Shown: positions 11,239 through 21,348 of the stretch, piece by piece
How the letters are laid out: each line of letters begins with the position of its first letter
Position numbering within the stretch: position 1 is the first letter of the stretch
DNA from: Mycobacterium sp. DL592
Lineage (GTDB): Bacteria > Actinomycetota > Actinomycetes > Mycobacteriales > Mycobacteriaceae
Length of the DNA stretch: 64,000 nucleotides
Direction: 5' to 3'
NCBI RefSeq assembly: GCF_011694515.1
Contig: NZ_CP050192.1
Span: 3,221,301-3,285,300 of the forward strand
The notes under the pieces: generated by a model
Databases searched by the model: none
Told to the model about the DNA's origin: nothing
The model's input: only the letters and a program-made list of their open reading frames with translations
Translations under genes and position numbers: made by a program

Positions 11239-12258
11239 ATGGACCACGACGGCATCGCGAACCGCAAACTGCGCCACATCGACGCCTGCCTGACCGGGCC
11301 GGTCGAGTACGTCTCGGTCACCACCGGTTTCGAGCGCTACGGGTTGCCCTATAACGCGCTCACCCAGACCAGCCTGACCACCATCGACTTGAGCACCCGG
11401 TTCCTGGGCGCTCAGCTGCGCGCCCCCGTGCTGGTCGGGGCGATGACCGGCGGTGCCGAGCTGTCGCGGACGATCAACCGCAATCTGGCCGAGGCCGCGC
11501 AGAAGCTTGGTGTCGGCATGATGCTCGGTTCGCAGCGCATCATGCTCGACGACGACGAGGCAGCCCGCAGCTTCGAGGTTCGCGAACTGGCACCCGACGT
11601 GCTGCTGATCGGCAACATCGGCCTGGCACAGCTGTCCGACGCCGTCATCCCCAAGCTGGCCGCCGCGCTGGAGCGGGTCGGCGCGAATGCCCTTGCGGTG
11701 CATACGAACCCGCTGCAGGAGGCCATGCAGGACAACGGTGACACCGACTTCAGCGGCTCCCTGCAACGGCTTCGCCGGTTGGCCGAGGAGCTGCCGTATC
11801 CGGTGCTAGTCAAGGAAGTCGGTCACGGCATCGGCACCGCCGCCGCCGAGCGGCTGCGTGACCTGCCGATCGCAGCGGTCGATGTAGCCGGGGCGGGCGG
11901 CACGTCCTGGGCGCGTGTGGAGCAACTCGTGCGCTACGGCGAGGTCCGTTATCCGGCGATCGCCGAGTGGGGTGTGCCCACCGCTCAGGCGCTGCAGGAG
12001 GTCCGTCAGACCCTGCCCGGCATGCCGCTGGTGGCCTCGGGAGGCATCCGGACCGGGATGGACGCCGCCAAGGCGCTGGCGATGGGTGCCGACGTGGTGG
12101 CGCTGGCGCGTCCACTGCTGGCCCCCGCGATCGAGTCACCCGCGGCGGCGCTGGATGCGCTGGAGGGGTTCGTCGAGGAGCTGCGGATCTGCCTGCACGG
12201 TTGCGGTGTGGACGATGTGGCCGGGCTGCGCCGGCTGGGTGTCACCCCCACCGCCTAG
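11239..12258 (+). CDS. fni: type 2 isopentenyl-diphosphate delta-isomerase
   Basis: This FMN-dependent enzyme interconverts isopentenyl and dimethylallyl diphosphate, supplying prenyl precursors. The (beta/alpha)8 fold shows the family signatures: RKLRHID near the N-terminus, [11 protein letters not shown] (substrate/FMN), VHTNPLQE with the metal and catalytic [20 protein letters not shown] and the phosphate-binding ASGGIRTG. The length of 339 aa is typical. ATG 11239 has GGTAGG 8 nt upstream; a GTG at 11233 is too close to it. The gene lies in single-copy orientation between divergent ftsY and convergent smc. As I recall, M. tuberculosis has no gene here and uses an unrelated type 1 enzyme. 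Confidence 0.92.
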   Translation: MDHDGIANRKLRHIDACLTGPVEYVSVTTGFERYGLPYNALTQTSLTTIDLSTRFLGAQLRAPVLVGAMTGGAELSRTINRNLAEAAQKLGVGMMLGSQRIMLDDDEAARSFEVRELAPDVLLIGNIGLAQLSDAVIPKLAAALERVGANALAVHTNPLQEAMQDNGDTDFSGSLQRLRRLAEELPYPVLVKEVGHGIGTAAAERLRDLPIAAVDVAGAGGTSWARVEQLVRYGEVRYPAIAEWGVPTAQALQEVRQTLPGMPLVASGGIRTGMDAAKALAMGADVVALARPLLAPAIESPAAALDALEGFVEELRICLHGCGVDDVAGLRRLGVTPTA

Positions 12259-15200
12259 GTCGGGGCGGCGACAAGCTCCTGCCCGCGCAGCCGCTGCGAG
12301 ATCACGGTGGTGATGCCGTCACCCTGCATGGTGACGCCATAGAGCGCGTCGGCGACCTCCATCGTCGGCTTCTGGTGGGTGATCACGATCAGCTGCGACT
12401 GGGTCCGCAGCTGCTCGAACAACCCGATCAGCCGGCGCAGGTTGACGTCGTCGAGTGCCGCCTCCACCTCGTCCATCACATAGAACGGGGACGGGCGGGC
12501 CCGGAAGATCGCCACCAGCATCGCCACCGCGGTCAGTGACTTCTCGCCGCCGGAGAGCAGCGACAGCCGCTTGACCTTCTTGCCTGGCGGCCGGGCCTCG
12601 ACTTCCACGCCCGTGGTCAGCAGGTCATTGGGGTCGGTGAGCAGCAGTCGGCCCTCACCGCCGGGGAACAGCGTGGAGAACACCTGCCCGAACTCTCGCT
12701 CGACGTCGGCGTAGGCCTCCGCGAACACCTGAAGGATGCGGTTGTCGACGTCGGCGATCACGTCGAGCAGGTCTTTGCGGGCGGCCTTGACGTCCTCGAG
12801 CTGGGTGGCCAGGAAGTTGTAGCGCTCCTCGAGCGCCGCGAACTCTTCGAGCGCCAGCGGGTTGACCCGGCCCAGCTCGGCCAGTTCGCGTTCGGCCCGC
12901 TTGGCGCGCCGCTCCTGGCTGGACCGGTCGAACGGCATCGGGGCGGGCATGGTCACCTGCTCGCCGCGTTCCTTGGCCTGTTCGTATTCGGCCATCTCCA
13001 GCTCCGACGGCGGCAGTGCCAGGTCGGGCCCGTACTCGGCGATCAGGTCGTCGGCGGCCATGCCGAACTGTTCGAGCACCATCTCCTCGAGCTGTTCGAT
13101 GCGCATCGCGGCCTGCGCCTTGGCCACCTCGTCGCGATGCAGCGAGTCGGTCAGTGCGGTGATGCGGTTGTTGAGAGTGCTGACCTCTTCCCGGGCCGCG
13201 GCCATCGCGGTGGCGCGTTGCTGTCGCTCGGCGGCAAGTGCGTCGCGGCGACGCGAGGCGGCTGCGACAACCCCGGAGAGGCGCTCGGCGACCTGCCGGC
13301 CGGACTCGGCCACCGCTGCGGCGACGGCTGCGGCATGTGCGCGGGCGGCACGGGCTCGTTGGGCGCGGATGCGCGACTCGCGCTCGGCGGCGGCGGTTCG
13401 GCGCAGCGAATCAGCTCGCCCGCGAACGGCATTCGCGCGTTCCTCGGCCGTGCGCACCGCGAGCCTGGCTTCGACCTCCACCGCGCGGGCGGCCTCGGCG
13501 GCGGCCTGCATGTGCTGGCGGTCCGCCGGGGCGTCGGCGGTCTCGGTCGGGGTCTCCTGGGCTGCGCTGAGCCTGGCCTCCAGGGCGGTCAGTTCCTCGA
13601 CGGTCTGCACCCGGCTGGTTTCCAGCTCGGCGCGCTGGGCGAGTTGACGACGCCAGTCCTCTTCGGCGGCGCGGGCGTCCTGACCCAGCCGGCCGAGCTG
13701 TTCGTAGATCGCCGATATCGCCGCGTCGGACTCGTTGAGGGCGGCCAGCGCCTGCTCGGCGGCGTCCTGCCGGTTGGACTGTTCGCTCAGCGCACCGGCA
13801 AGGGCGGCGGAGAGTTCTTCGACCTGTGTCTCGGCGGCGGCCAGTTCCGTTGTGGCCTTTTCGATTTCGGATGCGATCTCCAGTGTGCTCGGCTTGCGGT
13901 CCGAGCCACCGCTGACCCAGCCCGGGCCGACGAGATCACCGTCGAGGGTTGCCGCGCGCAGCGCGGGCCGGGCGGCCACCAGGTCAAGGGCCGCACCAAG
14001 GTCCTCGACCACGGCCACGTCAGCGAGCATCGCCGACAGCGCACCTCGCAGCCGCTGCGGGGCGTCGATCAGATCGACCGCCCAGCGGGCACCGGCGGGC
14101 AGCGGCGCGGTGTCGCGGCCGGTGGCAACGGGCCAGTCCCCCAACACGATTGCGGCCCGCCCGCCGTCGGCTTCCTTCAGCGCTCGGACCGCGGAACGGG
14201 CGGCCTCGAAATCATCGGCCGCGACCGCGTCGGCCGCCGCACCCAGCACCACCGCGAGCGCCACCTCGTAGCCGGCGTGCACCTTGACTAGCTTGGCGAT
14301 CGTGCCGAAAAGCCCTGCGCCACCCCGGTTTTGCACCAGCCAAGCCGCGCCGTCCTTGCGCTCCAGGCCGACGGACAACGCCTCGATACGGGCCCGCAGC
14401 GAGGCCACCTGACGTTCCGCCGCGCGTTCGGCGGCCTGCAGCTCGGCCACCCGCTCGTCGGCCACCCGCAGCGCGGCGACGCTGCGATCGTGGTTCTCGT
14501 CGAGGCCGACCTCGCCCTGGTCGAGCTCGCCGATCCGGCCCTGCACGGTCTCGAACTCGGCCTTGGCCTGCTCGGTGCGAGCGGCCGCCTCTTCGATCGC
14601 GTTGGTCAGCCGCGCCACACCCTCGTCGATCGACTCGACCCGCGCGCGCATCGTCTCGACCTGACCGGCCAACCGCGCCAAGCCTTCTCGGCGGTCGGCC
14701 TCGGCGCGCACGGCGGCCATGTGGGCCCGTTCGGCTTCGGCGGCCGCACGTTCCTTCTCGGTCTGGTCGGCGCGGGCGGCTTCCAGCCGGGCGCGGGCCT
14801 CGGTCAACTCGGCCAGCAGTTGCTGCTCGCGGGCGGCGACTTCGTCGGCCTGCGCCTCGAGCGCGTCGGGGTCGGGTCCGGTGCTGGCCTCCGGCTCGGT
14901 GTCCAGGTACTGCGCCCGCTCGGTGGCGATGCGCACGGTGGCGCTGACCCGCTCGGCCAGCGCCGAGAACCGGAACCAGGCTTGCTGGGCGGCGTCGGTG
15001 CGCTCCGAAAGTGTTGCGACAGCGGCTTCGTGGGTGGCCAGCGCCTCGGTGGCCACCGCAAGGCGGGCGGCGGCATCCTCGTGTTCCCGGCGCAGCGTCG
15101 TCTCGGTGTTGTCGGCGCCGGCGAACTCGGCGCGGCGGGTCACCAGGTCGTCGGCGGCCAGCCGCAGCCGGGCGTCGCGAAGGTCGGCCTGAATGGTCTG

Positions 15201-15845
15201 GGCCCGGCGGGCCATCTCGGCCTGGCGGCCCAGGGGTTTGAGCTGACGGCGCAGTTCGGTGGTCAGGTCGGTCAGGCGGGCCAGGTTGGCCGACATCGAC
15301 TCGAGCTTGCGGACCGCCTTTTCCTTGCGTTTGCGGTGCTTGAGCACCCCGGCGGCCTCTTCGATGAAGGCCCTGCGGTCTTCGGGCCGCGATTCCAGGA
15401 TCTGCGACAGCCGCCCCTGCCCCACGATGACGTGCATCTCCCGGCCGATGCCGGAGTCACTGAGCAGGTCTTGGATGTCCATCAGCCGGCAGCTGCTGCC
15501 GTTGATCTCGTACTCGCCGGCGCCGTCGCGGAACATCCGCCGGGTGATGGAGACCTCGGAGTATTCGATGGGCAGCGCGTTGTCGGAGTTGTCGATGGTC
15601 AGGGTGACCTCGGCGCGTCCCAGCGGCGCGCGCGACGAGGTGCCGGCGAAGATGACGTCCTCCATCTTGCCGCCGCGCAGCGTCTTGGCGCCCTGCTCGC
15701 CCATCACCCAGGTCAGGGCATCGACGACGTTGGACTTACCCGAGCCGTTGGGGCCGACGACGCAGGTGATGCCCGGTTCGAAGCGCAGAGTCGTCGACGA
15801 GGCGAAGGATTTGAAGCCCTTCAGCGTCAGACTCTTGAGGTACAC
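12255..15845 (-). CDS. smc: chromosome segregation protein SMC
   Basis: SMC is the ATPase of the bacterial condensin complex with ScpA and ScpB. The 1196-aa protein has Walker [10 protein letters not shown] (about residue 32) with the QGRLSQ loop, long coiled coils (about 165-500 and 665-1015), a central hinge (about 510-640), and a C-terminal head with the [14 protein letters not shown] signature and Walker [14 protein letters not shown]. The start is GTG at 15845. It heads away from acyP with a 26-nt gap, so the block acyP-smc is probably cotranscribed. Its stop overlaps the end of the convergent isomerase gene by 4 nt. Confidence 0.97.
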   Translation of the reverse strand: MYLKSLTLKGFKSFASSTTLRFEPGITCVVGPNGSGKSNVVDALTWVMGEQGAKTLRGGKMEDVIFAGTSSRAPLGRAEVTLTIDNSDNALPIEYSEVSITRRMFRDGAGEYEINGSSCRLMDIQDLLSDSGIGREMHVIVGQGRLSQILESRPEDRRAFIEEAAGVLKHRKRKEKAVRKLESMSANLARLTDLTTELRRQLKPLGRQAEMARRAQTIQADLRDARLRLAADDLVTRRAEFAGADNTETTLRREHEDAAARLAVATEALATHEAAVATLSERTDAAQQAWFRFSALAERVSATVRIATERAQYLDTEPEASTGPDPDALEAQADEVAAREQQLLAELTEARARLEAARADQTEKERAAAEAERAHMAAVRAEADRREGLARLAGQVETMRARVESIDEGVARLTNAIEEAAARTEQAKAEFETVQGRIGELDQGEVGLDENHDRSVAALRVADERVAELQAAERAAERQVASLRARIEALSVGLERKDGAAWLVQNRGGAGLFGTIAKLVKVHAGYEVALAVVLGAAADAVAADDFEAARSAVRALKEADGGRAAIVLGDWPVATGRDTAPLPAGARWAVDLIDAPQRLRGALSAMLADVAVVEDLGAALDLVAARPALRAATLDGDLVGPGWVSGGSDRKPSTLEIASEIEKATTELAAAETQVEELSAALAGALSEQSNRQDAAEQALAALNESDAAISAIYEQLGRLGQDARAAEEDWRRQLAQRAELETSRVQTVEELTALEARLSAAQETPTETADAPADRQHMQAAAEAARAVEVEARLAVRTAEERANAVRGRADSLRRTAAAERESRIRAQRARAARAHAAAVAAAVAESGRQVAERLSGVVAAASRRRDALAAERQQRATAMAAAREEVSTLNNRITALTDSLHRDEVAKAQAAMRIEQLEEMVLEQFGMAADDLIAEYGPDLALPPSELEMAEYEQAKERGEQVTMPAPMPFDRSSQERRAKRAERELAELGRVNPLALEEFAALEERYNFLATQLEDVKAARKDLLDVIADVDNRILQVFAEAYADVEREFGQVFSTLFPGGEGRLLLTDPNDLLTTGVEVEARPPGKKVKRLSLLSGGEKSLTAVAMLVAIFRARPSPFYVMDEVEAALDDVNLRRLIGLFEQLRTQSQLIVITHQKPTMEVADALYGVTMQGDGITTVISQRLRGQELVAAPT

Positions 15846-15871
15846 GTGCAGTGAGATTACCGGCGGGCGGC

Positions 15872-16153
15872 TCAGCGTTCGCGGAAGCCCGCAATCGGCT
15901 CGCCGGGTTCGGTGAAGTCGGCGACCACTTTGGTCACCGAACCGGGTGTCGAATCGCCGCGTAGCAGCTCCAGAAGCCGCTCACAATCGGCCCGCTTGCC
16001 CTGGGCGACCACCAGGACCCGGCCGTCGGGCTGGTTGCTCGCGTAGCCGGTCAGGCCCAGTTCCAGCGCCCGTGACCGCGTCCACCAGCGGAAACCCACA
16101 CCTTGGACGTGGCCGTGCACCCAGGCGGTCAGCCGAACGTCAGGCTCTGCCAA
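15872..16153 (-). CDS. acyP: acylphosphatase
   Basis: Acylphosphatases hydrolyse carboxyl-phosphate bonds in small acyl phosphates. The 93-aa product contains the family signature [12 protein letters not shown] (catalytic arginine) and the conserved asparagine in [11 protein letters not shown]. The start TTG at 16153 overlaps the end of the OsmC gene by 14 nt, which suggests translational coupling. The gene sits directly upstream of smc, as in other mycobacteria. The physiological substrate is unknown. Confidence 0.93.
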   Translation of the reverse strand: MAEPDVRLTAWVHGHVQGVGFRWWTRSRALELGLTGYASNQPDGRVLVVAQGKRADCERLLELLRGDSTPGSVTKVVADFTEPGEPIAGFRER

Positions 16154-16556
16154 CGTCGGTCACCTCGAAGTTCACCTGAGCGCCGTTCTTCAGGGTGCGC
16201 CCGACGGTGCAGACCTGGTCGATCGCCCGGTTGACGACCACGCGCAGCCGTTCGACGTCCTCGGCCGACAGGCCGGACAGGTCGAGCTCCAGGTTCTCCT
16301 CCAGCAGCGGGTAGCGCTCCTGGCCGCGGTCGGCGTCACCGGAGACCCTGATCACCGCCTGGAAGTCGTCGCCGAGGCGGCGGCGCAGCGGCTGGTCACT
16401 GCTGAGGCCGCTGCACCCGGCGAGCGCGATCTTGAGCAGCTCACCCGGTGTGAAGACACCCTCGTCGGTCTCCGAGCCGATCAGGACCTCCGCGCCGCGG
16501 CTGCTGCGCCCCGTATAGCGCCGGATGCCGGTGCGCTCAACCCACAGTTCAGTCAT
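16140..16556 (-). CDS. OsmC/Ohr family protein
   Basis: OsmC-type proteins are small dimeric thiol peroxidases that reduce organic hydroperoxides. The 138 aa carry the two expected cysteines, one in LAGCSGLSSD (about 50) and one in QVCTVGRTL (about 115). The start ATG at 16556 begins MTELWVERTG. It overlaps acyP and follows the cupin gene by 45 nt. The order osmC-acyP-smc matches M. tuberculosis Rv2923c-Rv2922c. Substrate preference cannot be read from the sequence. Confidence 0.88.
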   Translation of the reverse strand: MTELWVERTGIRRYTGRSSRGAEVLIGSETDEGVFTPGELLKIALAGCSGLSSDQPLRRRLGDDFQAVIRVSGDADRGQERYPLLEENLELDLSGLSAEDVERLRVVVNRAIDQVCTVGRTLKNGAQVNFEVTDVGRA

Positions 16557-16601
16557 GGCACATTCCTACATCTGCCGACGCGGGGATATTCCATCGCACC
16601 C

Positions 16602-17057
16602 TCACAGCCGGGGCTGGGGAGCCGGGCCGCGGCCGAGCATCCGCCGCAGCAGGTGCTTGGCGCGCCGGCCAACGGTGACCTGCTTGCGCAACGGCCAGGG
16701 CAGGTTGGTGCGGACCACCGCGTGCTTGCGGAGGTAGGTCGGCACGTACCAGGTCGCCCAGGTGCCGGCCCGGAAGATCGCCGAGTCGCCCGCGCGCAGC
16801 CACGTCGGGGGCACACCGTCGGCGCTCACCTCGACCTCGCCCTCGATGATGTGCACGGTCTCGTCGGATCCGAAGTACCAGCGGAACCGGCCGGCCGTGC
16901 AGTCCCACACGAAGTTGCCCGCCAGACCGTCGGTGTCGCTGGACCACCAGGTGGAGCGAATCTGCGGATCGCCCTCGAGGATCCAGTCCGGGTTGATGGC
17001 GCCCGGAGCCAGTTCCAGGTTTGTGCCCGAACGGATTTCGATGCGATGTTGCTCCAT
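16602..17057 (-). CDS. cupin domain-containing protein
   Basis: The 151-aa protein has a single small beta-barrel cupin domain. Visible cupin features are RFRWYFGSDETVHIIEGEVEVSA (motif 1, with the histidine and glutamate) and LRAGDSAIFRAGTWATW (motif 2). It resembles the cupin_3/EutQ-like group, which often has no known enzyme activity. The C-terminus is arginine-rich and basic. It is inserted between osmC and mutM, a position where I do not recall a gene in M. tuberculosis. The start ATG at 17057 gives MEQHRIEIRSG. The function is unknown. Confidence 0.75.
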   Translation of the reverse strand: MEQHRIEIRSGTNLELAPGAINPDWILEGDPQIRSTWWSSDTDGLAGNFVWDCTAGRFRWYFGSDETVHIIEGEVEVSADGVPPTWLRAGDSAIFRAGTWATWYVPTYLRKHAVVRTNLPWPLRKQVTVGRRAKHLLRRMLGRGPAPQPRL

Positions 17058-17087
17058 GTCACCCTCCCGCCGTTGCCGGCATCCTTG

Positions 17088-17945
17088 TCACCGAGTCGGT
17101 CTGCGCGGTGCGGGCTGACAGACCGGGCAGTAGAACGACGACCGGTTCATGAACTTCTCCCGGCGGATCACCCCCCCGCAGCGCCGGCAGTTCCGATCCT
17201 CCCGGCCGTAGACGTTCAACGACCGGTCGAAGTAGCCGGACTGGCCGTTGACGTTGACGTACAGCGAGTCGAACGACGTGCCGCCCTGTCCCAGCGCCTC
17301 GCGCATCACCTCGGCGGCCGCATCCAGCAGCTCCCCGAGCTGGCGCCGGGTCAGCTTCTCGGCCAGCCGGGCGCCGTTGATCTTCGCCCGCCACAGCGCC
17401 TCGTCGGCGTAGATGTTGCCGATCCCGGAGACCACGGTCTGATCCAGCAGCTGCCGTTTGATCTCGGAATGCTTGCGGCGCAGCACAGTTACGACGGCGT
17501 CGCGGTCGAACAGCGGATCAAGCGGGTCGCGGGCGATGTGCGCCACTGGAGCGGGCACGCGGCTGCCGTCGACGGTCACCAGGTCGGCCAGTTGCCAACC
17601 GCCGAACGTGCGCTGGTCGACGAAGCTCAGCGCGGTGCCGTCGTCGAGCAGTGTCGCGATCCGCAGGTGGCCGGTATTCGGGACGGGCCCCAGCAGCATC
17701 TGACCGCTCATCCCGAGGTGCACCACCAGCGCCTCGTCGTCGGAGAGGTTGAGCCACAGGTATTTTCCGCGCCGGTCGGTGCCGAGGATCGTGGCGCCGA
17801 GCAGCCGGGCGGTGAGATCGCCTGCGCCGGCTTCGTGTCTGCGTACCGCCCGCGGGTGGTGTACCCGCACCGCGGTGATCGTCTTGCCTGCGACGTGGGC
17901 CTGCAGACCGCGGCGGACCACCTCGACTTCGGGAAGCTCAGGCAT
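17088..17945 (-). CDS. mutM: formamidopyrimidine-DNA glycosylase
   Basis: MutM (Fpg) removes 8-oxoguanine and formamidopyrimidines and cuts the abasic site. The 285-aa protein begins [14 protein letters not shown], with catalytic Pro2 and Glu3, and has the conserved lysine in [10 protein letters not shown], the H2TH region around [12 protein letters not shown], and a C-terminal zinc finger with cysteine pairs CRRC and CPVC. It starts at ATG 17945, 24 nt after rnc, in the order sepIVA-DUF177-rnc-mutM. All catalytic positions are intact. Confidence 0.97.
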   Translation of the reverse strand: MPELPEVEVVRRGLQAHVAGKTITAVRVHHPRAVRRHEAGAGDLTARLLGATILGTDRRGKYLWLNLSDDEALVVHLGMSGQMLLGPVPNTGHLRIATLLDDGTALSFVDQRTFGGWQLADLVTVDGSRVPAPVAHIARDPLDPLFDRDAVVTVLRRKHSEIKRQLLDQTVVSGIGNIYADEALWRAKINGARLAEKLTRRQLGELLDAAAEVMREALGQGGTSFDSLYVNVNGQSGYFDRSLNVYGREDRNCRRCGGVIRREKFMNRSSFYCPVCQPAPRRPTR

Positions 17946-17969
17946 CGATGAGTTGAATCATGCTGTGCG

Positions 17970-18662
17970 TCAAGCCTTTTCCAGTGCCTTCCACGCCGCT
18001 GCTGCCGCCTTCTGCTCGGCCTCCTTCTTCGACCGGCCGACACCGCTGCCGTATTCGGTGTCCAGCACGACCACGACGGCGGTGAACTCCTTGTCGTGGT
18101 CGGGCCCGGTCGAGGTGACGACGTAGGACGGCGGGCCCAGGCTGCGCGCGGCGGTGAGTTCCTGCAGGCTGGTCTTCCAGTCCAGGCCGGCGCCCAGTGT
18201 CGGGGCGGTGTCGAGCAGTTCGCCGAACAGTCGAAGGATGACCTCGCGGGCGACTTCGACGCCGTGGTGCAAGTACACCGCGCCCAGCAGCGACTCCATC
18301 CCGTCAGCCAGGATGCTGGATTTGTCGGCGCCGCCGGTGTTGACCTCGCCGCGCCCCAGCAGCAGATGTGCGCCCAGACCCTCCTCGGTGAGGCCCCGCG
18401 CCACATCGGCCAGGGCGTGGGTGTTGACGACACTGGCGCGTAGCTTGGCCAGGTCGCCCTCAGTACGCTCGGGATGGCGGTGGAAGAGTTCGTCGGTCAC
18501 GGTCAGACCGAGGACCGCGTCGCCGAGGAACTCGAGGCGTTCGTTGGTGGGCAGCCCGCCGTGTTCGTAGGCGTAGCTGCGGTGGGTCAGCGCAAGAGTC
18601 AGCAGTTCCTCGGGCAGTTCGACACCAAGCGCGTCCAGCAGGTGTTGGCGCGGGGGCGTCAC
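17970..18662 (-). CDS. rnc: ribonuclease III
   Basis: RNase III cleaves double-stranded RNA in rRNA and mRNA processing. The 230-aa protein contains the signature [13 protein letters not shown] (metal-binding Glu/Asp, about residue 40), [12 protein letters not shown], and a C-terminal dsRNA-binding domain ending in [17 protein letters not shown] at 18662 overlaps the upstream DUF177 stop as GTGA, which fixes the start; longer upstream readings lie inside the DUF177 gene. Fused length and motifs are standard for actinobacteria. Confidence 0.96.
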   Translation of the reverse strand: MTPPRQHLLDALGVELPEELLTLALTHRSYAYEHGGLPTNERLEFLGDAVLGLTVTDELFHRHPERTEGDLAKLRASVVNTHALADVARGLTEEGLGAHLLLGRGEVNTGGADKSSILADGMESLLGAVYLHHGVEVAREVILRLFGELLDTAPTLGAGLDWKTSLQELTAARSLGPPSYVVTSTGPDHDKEFTAVVVVLDTEYGSGVGRSKKEAEQKAAAAAWKALEKA

Positions 18663-19246
18663 GACGGGTCTGCCTCCTCGTTGCCGTCGCCCACCATGCC
18701 TGCCAGCTTCGCCCAGCGCGGATCGATCTTGTCGTGGTGATGGCCGGGCTCGGCGGCGGCCAGCGCAACGCCGCAGTCGGGGCACAGCCCCGGGCAGTCC
18801 TCGGAGCACAGCGGCACGAACGGCAGTGCGAGCCCGACGGCGTCGACGATGGCCTGTTCGATGTTGACGGTCTGATCGATGACGTGGCCCACCTCGTCCT
18901 CCTCGGTGGTGGACTCGGTCGCACTGTCGGGGTAGGCGTACAGCTCGGTCAGCTCGATCTCCACCTCGCCGGTGGCCGGCCCCAGGCACCGGGCGCATTC
19001 ACCACTGGTCGGTGCGGCCACGGTGCCCGACACGAGGACACCTTCGGACACCGACTCCAGCCGCAGGTCAAGGTCGACGTCGGCGCCGCGTTCGATGGCG
19101 ATCATGTCGAGCCCGATGCGCGACGGGCTAGGTACCGTCTCGTGCACTTCCATCATGGAGCCGGGCCTGCGACCGAGCCGGGACACGTCGAAGATGAGCG
19201 GCAACCGCGCATCGGGGTGCGTTTTCGCACGGTGTGAGCTCGCCAT
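18659..19246 (-). CDS. DUF177 (YceD) family protein
   Basis: YceD-type proteins are encoded next to rpmF or rnc in many bacteria and have been linked to 23S rRNA or ribosome maturation. The 195-aa protein has [10 protein letters not shown] (about 75) and a cysteine-rich C-terminal patch, [13 protein letters not shown], which could bind zinc. ATG 19246 ([10 protein letters not shown]) is preferred; an upstream GTG at 19276 would add ten residues. It overlaps rnc by 4 nt. No rpmF gene lies between it and rnc, unlike in many other phyla. Confidence 0.85.
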   Translation of the reverse strand: MASSHRAKTHPDARLPLIFDVSRLGRRPGSMMEVHETVPSPSRIGLDMIAIERGADVDLDLRLESVSEGVLVSGTVAAPTSGECARCLGPATGEVEIELTELYAYPDSATESTTEEDEVGHVIDQTVNIEQAIVDAVGLALPFVPLCSEDCPGLCPDCGVALAAAEPGHHHDKIDPRWAKLAGMVGDGNEEADPS

Positions 19247-19307
19247 GACTCTCGATCTTAGGGCCCGGCCCGACACGATCAGGACGGTTACCCGTCAGCG
19301 GCGCGGC

Positions 19308-20045
19308 TCAGTGCTGCACGTAGTCGTGGGTTCCGGCGGCGGTGCGCAGCTGGTGACGGCCGCGGCTCACCGAGCGCAACGTTCCGTTGAGGTAGTCCTC
19401 GAACTGGGCGAGTTTGTTGTCGACGTAGATGTCGCACTCGCCGCGCAACCGGTCGGCTTCGGCGTGTGCGGTGTCGATCAGCTTGGTGGCCTCGGCGTTG
19501 GCAGCCTGCACGACCTCGGTCTGGGAGACCAGTCGCTGCTGCTCCTTGATGCCTTCCTGGACGGCCTTCTCGTAGGACATGTTGCCGCTTTCCACCAGGC
19601 GGTCGGCCTCGGCCTTGGCCCGGCTGGTGGCCGCCTCGTACTCACGCTTGGACGTCGCAGCCAGCCGCGATGCCTCCTCGCGGGCTTCGTGCACCATGCG
19701 CTCGCTGTGCTGGCGAGCTTCTGCCACCATGCGGTCGGCCTGCGACTTGGCGTCGGCGAGCAGCCGGTCGGCCTCGGCGCGGGAGTGGCTGAGCAGGGAG
19801 TCGGCCTCCGCGGTGGCGTTGGCGACCATGGAGTCGGCGTGCTCCTTGGCTTCGCGCAGCAGCGCGTCGCGGGCATCGAGCACGTCCTGGGCGTCGTCGA
19901 GTTCGCCGGGGATGGCGTCCTTGATGTCGTCGACCAGTTCCAGCACATCACCGCGCGGAACGACGCAGCCGGCCGTCATCGGCACGCCACGGGCCTCTTC
20001 GACGATTGCGCTCAGTTCGTCGAGCGCTTCAAAAACTCGGTACAC
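19308..20045 (-). CDS. sepIVA: septation regulator SepIVA (DivIVA-domain coiled coil)
   Basis: SepIVA is an essential mycobacterial DivIVA-like protein that helps organise septation and polar growth. The start GTG 20045 gives YRVFEALDEL after an AGGAGG with an 8-nt spacer, and 245 aa, the length I recall for the M. tuberculosis protein. The N-terminus carries the short DivIVA-like motif VPMTAGCVVPRGDVLELVDDI; residues about 60-200 form a long coiled coil rich in EAD, RLLADA and heptads. It ends RGRHQLRTAAGTHDYVQH. It is followed by coaD on the upstream side with a 245-nt gap. Confidence 0.93.
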   Translation of the reverse strand: MYRVFEALDELSAIVEEARGVPMTAGCVVPRGDVLELVDDIKDAIPGELDDAQDVLDARDALLREAKEHADSMVANATAEADSLLSHSRAEADRLLADAKSQADRMVAEARQHSERMVHEAREEASRLAATSKREYEAATSRAKAEADRLVESGNMSYEKAVQEGIKEQQRLVSQTEVVQAANAEATKLIDTAHAEADRLRGECDIYVDNKLAQFEDYLNGTLRSVSRGRHQLRTAAGTHDYVQH

Positions 20046-20290
20046 GGCGCCGCCCTCCTGGCGTAGTTGGTAGTGACCAGTGTGCCTGGTGTTACGCCTG
20101 TGACTGCGGTGCCGTGTCGGTGTGTCGGCCACCGAATCTGGCAGGACCACTGGTCAGAGGGCGGCCCACCCCGCACTCTCCGACCATTATGTGGCCCTGG
20201 CCGGACCGGAGGTGCCGATGCGCCAGAGTGCGTGAAGGTACGCCGGCGGCCGCGTGACGGCGTACCGACATGCACGCTCGCGGCGAAAGG

Positions 20291-20773
20291 TCAGCGGCGC
20301 TGCGCCAGCTTGGCCTGCAGGCGACGGTTCACCGCATCGGGCAGCAGCGCCGAGACATCGCCGCCGAGGCTGGCCACCTCTTTGGCCAGCGACGACGACA
20401 CGAACGAGTACTGCGGCGTGGTCGCGACGAAGAAGGTGTCCACCCCGGCGATGTGCCTGTTCATCTGCGCCATCTGCAGCTCGTACTCGAAGTCCGTTCC
20501 GGTACGCAGACCTTTGACGATCGCGGTCAGGCCGCGCTGCTTGACGAAGTCGACGACCAGGCCGCTGCCGGACTCGGCTCGCAGGTTCGGCAGATGGCTG
20601 GTGGCTTCCTCGATCATCGCGATGCGCTCGTCGATGTCGAACATCCCCGACTTGTTCGGGTTGATCAGCACCGCGACGACCACCTCGTCGAACTGCGCGG
20701 CGGCCCGTTCGAAGATGTCGACGTGCCCCAACGTCACCGGATCGAACGACCCCGGGCAGACAGCGCCACTCAT
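20291..20773 (-). CDS. coaD: pantetheine-phosphate adenylyltransferase
   Basis: CoaD (PPAT) transfers AMP to 4'-phosphopantetheine, the penultimate step of coenzyme A synthesis. The 160-aa protein shows [13 protein letters not shown] (nucleotidyltransferase HxGH-type motif, residues 8-20), [12 protein letters not shown] and the C-terminal [12 protein letters not shown] motif. Start ATG 20773. It lies 20 nt downstream of rsmD, a linkage common in bacteria. No anomalies. Confidence 0.97.
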   Translation of the reverse strand: MSGAVCPGSFDPVTLGHVDIFERAAAQFDEVVVAVLINPNKSGMFDIDERIAMIEEATSHLPNLRAESGSGLVVDFVKQRGLTAIVKGLRTGTDFEYELQMAQMNRHIAGVDTFFVATTPQYSFVSSSLAKEVASLGGDVSALLPDAVNRRLQAKLAQRR

Positions 20774-20793
20774 ACGCAGACGCTAGCAGGCGC

Positions 20794-21348
20794 TCACGGC
20801 ACCTCGGCGGCCTCAACCCGGGTGTCGCCGTAGCGCCGCGCGGGCCATGCCGTCCAGCCCGACGGCCAGCTCACAAGCGGCGAGGACACCGACCGCTCGA
20901 CCACCACCACCGCGTCGGGCGCGACCCAGCCGTTGCGCGCCAACAGCTCCAGCATGGCCTCGACCTCGGCAGCGGGTACGTCGTAGGGCGGGTCGGCCAG
21001 CACCAGGTCCGCCGGCCGCGGTGCAAGCGCCGCCAGTACCGCGGCCACCGCACCGCGGCGCACCGTCGCACCGGCCAACCCGAGCGCCGCGATATTGCGG
21101 GTGATGACCGCGGCTGCGCGCGAATCGCTTTCGACGAACACCGCCGAGGCCGCACCGCGCGACAGCGCCTCGAGCCCGAGCGCTCCCGAGCCGGCGAACA
21201 GATCCAGGACGTGCAGTCCGTCGAAGTCACGCCGGGCGCCCAGGACGTTGAACAGCGCTTCGCGCACCCTGTCGGTGGTCGGTCGAGTTCCCTTGGCCGG
21301 CACATCGATTCGCCGGCCCCCCGCCACACCGGCGACGATCCGGGTCAG
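20794..21348 (-). CDS. rsmD: 16S rRNA (guanine(966)-N(2))-methyltransferase RsmD
   Basis: RsmD methylates G966 of 16S rRNA. The protein shows [13 protein letters not shown] at the start, [14 protein letters not shown], the SAM motif [18 protein letters not shown] and the catalytic DPPYDVP. No ATG, GTG or TTG lies at the expected N-terminus. CTG at 21348 (giving L/M-TRIVAG) aligns with the usual family start, has GGGGGA with a 5-nt spacer, and overlaps the pyc stop as CTGA. Upstream frame extensions run inside pyc and are not credible. The resulting 184 aa fits the family. The start is therefore probable but non-canonical. Confidence 0.88.
   Translation of the reverse strand: MTRIVAGVAGGRRIDVPAKGTRPTTDRVREALFNVLGARRDFDGLHVLDLFAGSGALGLEALSRGAASAVFVESDSRAAAVITRNIAALGLAGATVRRGAVAAVLAALAPRPADLVLADPPYDVPAAEVEAMLELLARNGWVAPDAVVVVERSVSSPLVSWPSGWTAWPARRYGDTRVEAAEVP

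Noticed and set aside
14331..15854. A 507-codon plus-strand frame opposite smc.
   Set aside because: It is an antisense shadow of the SMC coiled coil; composition is glycine/leucine-rich with no family.
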